A stretch of DNA of 14,212 nucleotides from an uncultured Spirochaetaceae bacterium (GTDB taxonomy: Bacteria; Spirochaetota; Spirochaetia; Sphaerochaetales; Sphaerochaetaceae). Under the pieces are notes generated by a model. That model ran no database searches and was not told the DNA's origin. It was given only the letters and a program-made list of their open reading frames with translations. Each line of letters begins with the position of its first letter. Within the stretch, counting starts at the first letter, position 1. The DNA is taken from contig CAMKAB010000006.1 of NCBI GenBank assembly GCA_946410375.1, positions 1 through 14,212 on the forward strand, read 5' to 3'. Position numbers and translations under genes: made by a program. This document shows positions 14,145-14,212 of this stretch, in pieces.

Positions 14145-14212
14145 TTTTCATTTATACGGTCATCTTCGGACAATTCGCACTCGCGCTGTACAGATAGTAC
14201 TATCGCTCGTTT
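14145..14212. other. Sequence after rpsI up to the window edge
   Basis: It contains a 12-bp perfect palindrome GATAGTACTATC (14193-14204). No clear terminator with a T run is seen before the edge, and no gene start is visible. Confidence 0.35.

Noticed and set aside
14193..14204. GATAGTACTATC palindrome as rpsI terminator
   Set aside because: As RNA it has at most four pairs with a tight loop and is followed by GCTCGTTT rather than a T run.

Overview
The window looks chromosomal and comes from a moderately AT-rich bacterium. A spirochaete of the Treponema type is my best guess. The reasons are the run ffh-rpsP-khpA-rimM-trmD-rplS followed by rplM-rpsI, the TKFD variant of the Ffh G4 motif, and several GTG starts. 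This is a judgement from gene order and protein style, not from a search. All genes I accept lie on the + strand. I see no tRNA, rRNA, CRISPR array, insertion sequence or phage gene.

Region 1 (about 1-9027) is a surface-glycan or protein-glycosylation locus. After what may be the tail of an upstream gene and a stem-loop, it encodes in order: a PglC-like phosphoglycosyl transferase that starts a glycan on a polyprenyl phosphate carrier; a GT2, a GT4 and a Gtf3/WbbI-like glycosyltransferase; a Wzx-type flippase; a PglF/CapD-like NDP-sugar 4,6-dehydratase; and a PglE-like PLP aminotransferase. Together they could make an NDP-4-amino-4,6-dideoxy sugar, mount a sugar phosphate on the carrier, extend it and flip it. 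No Wzy polymerase, acetyltransferase (PglD) or oligosaccharyltransferase is in the window.

Region 2 (9148-12915) is the conserved SRP/translation operon: ffh, rpsP (S16), khpA, rimM, trmD and rplS (L19). After a 378-bp gene-free gap come rplM (L13) and rpsI (S9).

The least ordinary signals are these. (a) Three -35/-10 promoters with 17-bp spacers end 6-7 nt before a start codon (genes at 214, 5633 and 9148), which predicts leaderless mRNAs; rplM at 13294 has the same geometry. The promoters at 214 and 5633 are near-copies that extend into the first codons. (b) The aminotransferase carries a GC-rich, Gly/Cys-rich insertion of about 75 residues between its PLP-binding Asp and Lys, with an internal 36-bp repeat. 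(c) A 61-bp tandem repeat (2.6 copies) covers the 3' end of the GT4 gene and reproduces its stop codon in each full copy.
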